From CAWAVN01 sp963844315 (GTDB lineage: Bacteria; Planctomycetota; Planctomycetia; Planctomycetales; Planctomycetaceae), in NCBI GenBank assembly GCA_963844315.1, contig CAWJOC010000026.1, positions 62,001-126,000 of the forward strand: a stretch of 64,000 bases of DNA, given 5' to 3'. Below, one piece after another: positions 58,405 to 64,000 of the stretch. The stretch's first letter is position 1; every line of letters begins with the position of its first letter. Made by a program: the position numbers and the translations under genes. The notes beneath the pieces were generated by a model. That model saw only the letters and a program-made list of their open reading frames with translations. It did no database searches and had not been told where the DNA came from.

Positions 58405-59923
58405 GTGTGTGTTCCACGAAAGTAGGTGGAAAATATGCGACAATGAAGCGTGTGGGCTGGGATCGACGGATTTCGATGGGTTTTTGAGGGAGTGCGGACA
58501 TGAAAGAGATCGAATTGACCCCCGAACAAGAAGCGATAGCGAAGGAAATCGAGGACCGGATTTTGGCCAAGAGCGGCGGGTCGAGGCCCAGAACATAGCG
58601 CGGTTGTTGGCGTCCAAGGAGAATCACGAACTGTTCGGAGAAACCGAGTTTCAGTTGCGCGACCTGTTGATGAATTTCGGAGCCCAAAGTCTGGATGCGG
58701 CCCTGGAGGTGCGAAAAAAAAAGCCTACCAAGGATCCAGCGTGACGTGTCCCACTGTCTGGAGAGTGCCAAGTTCGTGGACTATCGCCAAACGACCTTGA
58801 CCAGTTTGTTTGGCGACGTGGTTTATGAGCGGGTCTATTACCATTGTCCGCATTGCCACGCGGGTTGGTTCCCCATGGATGAGGAATTGGGCGTTTCGGA
58901 CCCGAAAGACCAAAGCGGCGGCGGAAGTGATGGCTCTGGCGGGCACCGTCGCGCCGTTTCGGCAATCGGCCAAACGGTTGTTGAGAAAGCTGTCGGGACT
59001 ACGGATGTCCGGGTCCACGGTTCGCCGCACGACCGAAGCGGTGGGCCAGGACGTGGCCGACAAGAGGGCTCAAGGCGAGACCATCGGCCCGGAAACCCCT
59101 TGGAATTGGCATCCGGACGCCCACGGCAAGAAGGTGGCTTATCTCAGTTTGGATGCGACGGGCGTGCCGCAACAAGGGGCACACAAGGAAAAGCAGGAGG
59201 GCAAAATGCCTTGGGTGGCGGCGGTGTTCAATCCCCGGTTTGATCGGAAGAAAAAGTCGCATCGCTTAAAAGAGGGGGCACTACGTCTCGGGATTGATGT
59301 TGCTTGGGGAGATCGGCCAGCAACTGGGCCGCGAATGCCGGGCGGTGGGTTTGCATCGGGCAGACAAAGTGATCGCCTTGACCGATGGCGGCAACGGCTT
59401 GCCGGAATGCCTCCAGGAGGCCGTGGCCGGTCAGGCGAAGGAACTCTTTTACATTCTGGATTTCTTTCACGCCGCCGAGCACGCGGTGGAGTTTGCCAAA
59501 GCGGTGCATCTCCAAGACGAGGCGGCGCGGACCCGCCAGGCGGACGAGTGGTGCCACACGCTCAAACACCAAGGCGGGTCGGCCCTATTGGGAGAATTGG
59601 AGGCGTGGGACTTGAGCGAGTCTTCTTCGGCCCTCGCCGAGGCTCATCGAAAGTTCACCGGCTATCTCCGGAACAACCAAGACCGCATGGACTATCCCAC
59701 CTACGTGCAAAATGGCTGGCAGATCGGATCAGGCGTGATTGAATCGGCCTGCAAAAGCGTGGTGGCGATCCGTCTCAAAGCCCCCGGCATGCGCTGGCGT
59801 CCCCCCGGCACCACCGCCCTGTGCCAACTCCGAGCCTTGTATCAAAGCCAACAGGTCCTGTGGGACCATTACTGGAAATACACAACCGTCACCTGACGCT
59901 ACCTACTTTCTTGGAACACACAC
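58405..59923 (+). mobile_element. ISKra4-family insertion sequence with terminal repeats and 9-bp target duplication
   Basis: Left end GTGTGTGTTCCACGAAAGTA (58405) and right end complementary to GTGTGTGTTCCAAGAAAGTA (59923) are inverted repeats of about 24 bases with two mismatches. Direct repeats GCGGGGTTT lie at 58396-58404 and 59924-59932, a 9-base target duplication. Total length 1519 bases. The single transposase gene is inside. The insertion lies immediately after the alpha-E gene stop. Confidence 0.88.
58500..59896 (+). CDS. ISKra4-family transposase, four frameshifts
   Basis: A transposase in pieces: start MKEIELTPEQEAIAKEIEDR, then LLASKENHELFGETEF, a zinc ribbon YYHCPHCHAGWFP, VMALAGTVAPFRQSAKRLLR, YLSLDATGVPQQG (first catalytic Asp), HRADKVIALTDGGNGLPE, YILDFFHAAEHAVEFAKAVH (second Asp/His region) and IGSGVIESACKSVV (Glu region). 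These match the DDE-like ISKra4 core in order. Four shifts (one missing base near 58580, extra bases near 58735, 58900 and 59290) divide it; corrected length about 464 residues. Because the catalytic residues survive, it may be active in the cell. Confidence 0.86.
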
Positions 59924-59932
59924 GCGGGGTTT

Positions 59933-62497
59933 CTACGACATCCCAATTGGTGGGTCGTCTTGCATTTGGCGGGGCGCACCGGCGTGGATCAGGTATTTTC
60001 TTGTGACCTGGTCGGAGAGTTTATTCAGGCAGTCTTCGACGTGGTTTAGGAGTTTCTCCAAGGCGGTGCGGCGGTTTCGGGGGTTTTTGACGAGGTGCAT
60101 CACGTCGGCCATTTGGACGGCGTGCAGGGCCGACATGATCGTACGCTGGTCGGCGGTCCGCACGGCGAGGGATTCCTCGCGCGGCAGGTGATCGACGTGA
60201 TCGGAGAGGACCGCCAGTTGGAACGCAATTGCGCGGGGGTTCGTTTCATCGGTGAGGAGCAGGTCCAACACCGGAGCGGGCTGCACGCGGGCGAGGTAGC
60301 GGTTGCGGTAGGTCATGGCGCTGTCGGCGATGTCCAACACCGCTTGTAGCACCGGGACGTTGTCTTCTTCCAAGGTCAAGAGCGTGTAACGCAAGAGGTT
60401 CACCATCTGCTGCCCGCGCTCGACGCGGCGGCCAAAATCCAAAAACCGCCAGGCTTGGCCGCGGGTCATCGCATCGGACACCAGCCCGTTGCACGCGGCG
60501 AGTTCAAACAAAAGTCCATCCAGGCGGGCCAAGGCATCGCCGAAGTCCAGTTCTTTCGGGGATTCGCTCCGGAGAAACTCCGTGGCCAAGCGGTTGATGA
60601 TCCGCCAGGTGTCAATCGAAATCCGGTCCCGGACCACCGAGGCTTGCCGGTGCAGTTCCCGGAGCGTGGCCCTAAGTCCCAAGGGTTCATCTTCCTGAAA
60701 CACCGCCGAGAGCAGGGCATCATCCAACGCGCCCAGCGAAGCTTTCAGGCTCTCCACCACGAAGTCCGGCGCGATCAATCCCCGTCCCGCGAGGACCCGC
60801 ATCAAGGTGGGGACTTCGGTCACGCTTTCCAATTTCGTTTCCACCGCCAGACGGTCCAAGAGTGCCCGCAATAACCGGGCGGCGCTGTCGGCGCGTTCCA
60901 AGTTCCTTCCCAGCCAAAACAGATGGTCCGCCACGCGGCTGGGCAGTTCCGCTCCGGAACGGGTGAGGCGGGTGACTTGCTCGGAAGATGCCAAGAGGCT
61001 CACGGGCTTGACCGGGCCTTCCGAAAGCACCCAGGCATCTTTGCTGCACTCGCCGGCGGCGATGGAAAGCTCCAAGGGCTTGGTCGTCGAGGCCACCCGG
61101 ATCAATCCGCCGGGCATGACTTGATACGTGTCGTGCGTGGCGACGGTGTAAGTCCGCACGCGCCACATGCCCGGCTTGCAATTTGCCCTCGCGAAACGTC
61201 GGGGCGGACGAACGCAGGATTTTTTCCTGGGCCACGTACTTTCGCGGCTCGGCTTTGATCCTGGCCACCCAGGCGTCGCGCTCGGATTTGGTCAGTTGAT
61301 CGACCACCACTTCCCGCCGGCCGCTTTGCATGTAGGCGGGCTTGATGACGAGTTGATTAAAATGCTCGAGCACATATTTCAGCGAATCGGGATTCTGGCA
61401 CCACCACGAGGCAATCGAGGGCATCTTGAGCGGCTCGCCCAAGAGCAGTTGGCACAGCGCGGGAAAATGGGCCATGAACAGCGGCGTCTCCACGAGTGCG
61501 CTGCCCAAGCTATTCACCACCGACACCTGCCCCGACCGCGCGGCTTGGAGCAATCCCGGTATGCCGTGCGGCGAAATCCCGCCGAGTTCCAAGGGGTCGC
61601 AGTCGGCATCGGGAATCCGGCGGTAGATCACATCGACCGGCAATAGCCCGCCCAAGGTCTTGAGCGCGACCTGGTCGTTCCGCACCGCGAGGTCTCCGCC
61701 TTCGACCAGCGTATAACCCAAATACCGGGAGAGAAACGCATCCTCGAAATAGTACGGATGCGTCGGCCCCTGCGTGAGCAAGACGATCCGCGGGTTTTCC
61801 TTGTGATATTTCGCCAGGCTTTGCAGGTTCTCCTGCATCGCCATGAAGAACGAAGCCAGCCGCTGCACCCGGCAATCCTGGATCAAGTGCGGCCAGGTCC
61901 GCGAGGAGACGATGCGGTTCTCCACGGCATAGCCCGCGCCGGACGGGGCTTCCGAACGGTCGGCCATCACCCACCACCGGCCATCGGGCGAACGGGCAAT
62001 CTCGGCGGCATAGAGATGAATATGCTTCCCGCCCGCCGGGGGAATGTCGTGGAATGGCAACAAATACCGGGGATGGCCGAACACCGCTTCCGGCGGCAGA
62101 TGGCCTTGCTTCAATAAATTCTGCGGGCCGTAGAGATCCGCCAGGATCAGATTCAAAAGCTGGACGCGTTGCTTCAAACCCTCGGCGATGGCGTTCCATT
62201 CTCCCGACGAATACACCACGGGAAGAATGTCCAATTCCCAAGGCCGGGGCTTGTCGATCGATTGGCCGTAGATGTTATAAGTCACGCCGTTTTCGTGGAT
62301 CAGCCGGTCGGCGAGTTCTCCGCGGCGGGATAGCTCCTGAAGCTGCACCCGCGTCAGGCGCGGACCATCCCCTGCCAATGCGTCCGGAGGTCCCCCGGAA
62401 ACGCCAGCATTTCATCGTAAACGCCGTCGGGAGGTACGTATTGGCTTAACAGGCCCTCTCCGATGCTGCCTGCCTCGGGAATCTGGATGGTGCTCAT
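59933..62497 (-). CDS. Circularly permuted ATP-grasp / alpha-E fusion protein, two frameshifts
   Basis: An 854-residue fusion. Residues ~1-450 are a type 2 circularly permuted ATP-grasp (NGVTYNIYGQSIDKPRPWEL, RNDQVALKTLGGLLPVDVIY, SGRREVVVDQLTKSERDAW). The rest is an alpha-E domain (SGAELPSRVADHLFWLGRNL, RVERGQQMVNLLRYTLLTLE, RRTALEKLLNHVEDCLNK). A missing G near 62388 and an extra base near 61168 cancel, so the whole span is in frame. The start ATG overlaps the DUF2126 stop (ATGA), so translation is coupled. ATP-grasp/alpha-E/transglutaminase sets form predicted amidoligase systems, often with Anbu peptidase. The stop lies next to the IS target repeat. Confidence 0.87.
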
Positions 62498-64000
62498 GAA
62501 TGGTGGCGATGGCGGCGGAGATCGAGGGTCATGGGAAATTCGGGATTTAACGGTTCGGAGACGACGCGGACTGTTCCTCCAGTATGACCCATTCTAAAAA
62601 ATCTGGAAGCCCTTCGGCTTTCCGCTTCCAGCGCATTCACCGGAAATAGCGGAGGATTGAGTCCGCCTGGATGGTCTATATGGTATTTGCAGCCTCCCAC
62701 CGAGCGGGAATTCCAGCGGTCCACGATGTCCAGCACTAACGGCGTGTCCACCGGAATCGTCGGATGCAGGCATGACGGCGGCTGCCAGGCGCGATACCGG
62801 ACCCCGGCGACGTATTCGCCTTCCGTTCCCGTGGGATGCAGAGGCACTTCCCGGCCATTGCAAATGATGGAATACCGCTCGGTATTGAACGCCATGATTT
62901 TGACTTCGAGCCGTTCCACGCGAGGAATCCACGTACCTCGCCGTGGCCCCTGCGGCGGCTTCCTCGCCCAAAACGTACCAAGGCTCAATCGCCTGACGAA
63001 GAACAAGCTGCATGCCTTTCTCGGCCATCTTCCCAATCACCGGGCAGCGGAATTCAAAGTGCGGCAGGAACCATTCCAAATCGAGATGGAAGTTCGCCGA
63101 CTTTAGGCCATTCAGCACATCGCGAAAATCCTCCATCAGAAAATGCGGCAGCATGAATTTGTCATGCAGGGCCGTGCCCCAACTGATGAGATCTTCGCGG
63201 TAGGGCTGCTCCCAAAACCGGGCCACGAACGCGCGGACCAATAGCTGCTGCGTGAGCGACATCCGCGCGTGCGGAGGCATCTCGAAGGCCCGAAACTCCA
63301 CCAGCCCCAGCCGCCCGGTGCTGGAATCCGGGGAATAAAGCTTATCGATGCAAAACTCCGCCCGGTGGGTATTGCCCGTCAGATCGACCAACAAATGCCG
63401 GAACACCCGGTCCACCAGCCAAGGCGGGATGTCGCCCTGTTCGGGGATTTGCTCCATCGCGATCTTGAGTTCATAAATCGCATCCCGGCGGCCTTCATCC
63501 ACGCGCGGAGCCTGGCTGGTCGGACCGATGAACATCCCTGAAAAGATATAGGACAGAGCGCGGATGATTGATCCAATAGGAAATGAGACTGCGAAGCAAA
63601 TCGGGCCGGCGGAGAAACGGGCTGTCGGCGGGCGTGGGTCCGCCCAGGACCAGATGGTTCCCGCCGCCCGTGCCGGTGTGCCGGCCATCGAGTTGGAATT
63701 TTTCCGTGCCTAATCGCGAGTAATGGGCATCCTCATAAATGCCCGTGGTGATCTCAACAAGCTGCTCCCAAGAGTGGGCGGGCTGCACGTTGACTTCAAT
63801 CACGCCGGGGTCGGGCGTGACCTTGATGAGGTTCAGCCGGTCATCCTTGGGCGGCAGATAGCCTTCGAGGACCACCGGCATGTCCAATTCCTCGGCGGTT
63901 TGCTCGACCTTGGTGACCAGGTGCAGATAATCTTCCAGGCGTTCAATGGGCGGCATGAAGACGTGCAAACGCCCCTCGCGCGGCTCCACGCAAAGAGCGG
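62494..64000 (-). CDS. DUF2126/transglutaminase-like large protein, C-terminal part
   Basis: Only the last ~500 residues are inside the window; the N-terminal transglutaminase half would lie past 64000. Conserved DUF2126 stretches: RLHVFMPPIERLEDYLHLVT, RHTGTGGGNHLVLGGPTPAD, SYIFSGMFIGPTSQAPRVDE and WNSRSVGGCKYHIDHPGGLN. Extra bases near 63560 and 62960 split it into three frames. It overlaps the ATP-grasp/alpha-E gene by four bases. Predicted partner in peptide-bond formation or cleavage. Confidence 0.86.

Overview
The window looks like a chromosomal segment of a planctomycete, probably a Gemmata- or Pirellula-like lineage. The evidence is the gene content: a formylglycine sulfatase, two PhoD-type phosphatases, a Planctomycetes-type heme-binding domain protein, a TIGR03000-like protein, giant Ser/Thr kinases with leucine-rich repeats next to an ECF sigma factor, CPBP protease, GT87, DUF2126/ATP-grasp/alpha-E genes, many intergenic palindromes and moderately high GC. 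No rRNA, tRNA, CRISPR or phage genes were recognised. Metabolism is represented by purH, guaA, a Ppx/GppA phosphatase, a dimethylargininase-like amidinotransferase and an MFS nucleoside-type transporter.

Layout. 0-8 kb: sulfatase, Gfo/Idh oxidoreductase, LRR protein overlapping an amidinotransferase, PhoD phosphatase. 8-13 kb (minus): M3 oligopeptidase, HEAT protein, Tat-exported sugar isomerase, WD40 lipoprotein, likely one operon. 13-19.7 kb: SPFH protein plus zinc-ribbon partner, MauE-like membrane protein, TIGR03000-like secreted protein, heme-domain protein. 19.7-29.9 kb: lipoprotein, Ppx/GppA, SGNH hydrolase, purH, then a compact operon of NrtR (Nudix-type regulator), a pseudokinase and a vWA protein with its own promoter and terminator, then MGMT. 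30-43 kb: small hypotheticals, CPBP protease, two Ser/Thr kinases bracketing an ECF sigma factor, glycosyltransferase, second PhoD. 43-54 kb: MfnD-like ATP-grasp, GT87, MFS transporter, ankyrin protein overlapping an orphan DUF433 gene, guaA, low-affinity iron permease family protein, DedA. 54-64 kb: SpoIIE-type phosphatase, DinB, small hypotheticals, an ISKra4 element with exact ends, and a predicted amidoligase operon (DUF2126/transglutaminase followed by a fused circularly permuted ATP-grasp/alpha-E protein) running off the right edge.

Two properties cut across the window. First, about 20 otherwise well-conserved genes are broken by single-base frameshifts, mostly +1. The protein resumes without loss in the next frame, so most of these look like sequence or assembly errors rather than decay; I give the joined coordinates. 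Second, intergenic DNA is packed with palindromic repeats of at least six families. One shows compensatory base changes in its stem, and another is a full-length 155-178 bp element present twice.

The most system-like loci are the NrtR-pseudokinase-vWA operon and the ATP-grasp/alpha-E/DUF2126 operon.
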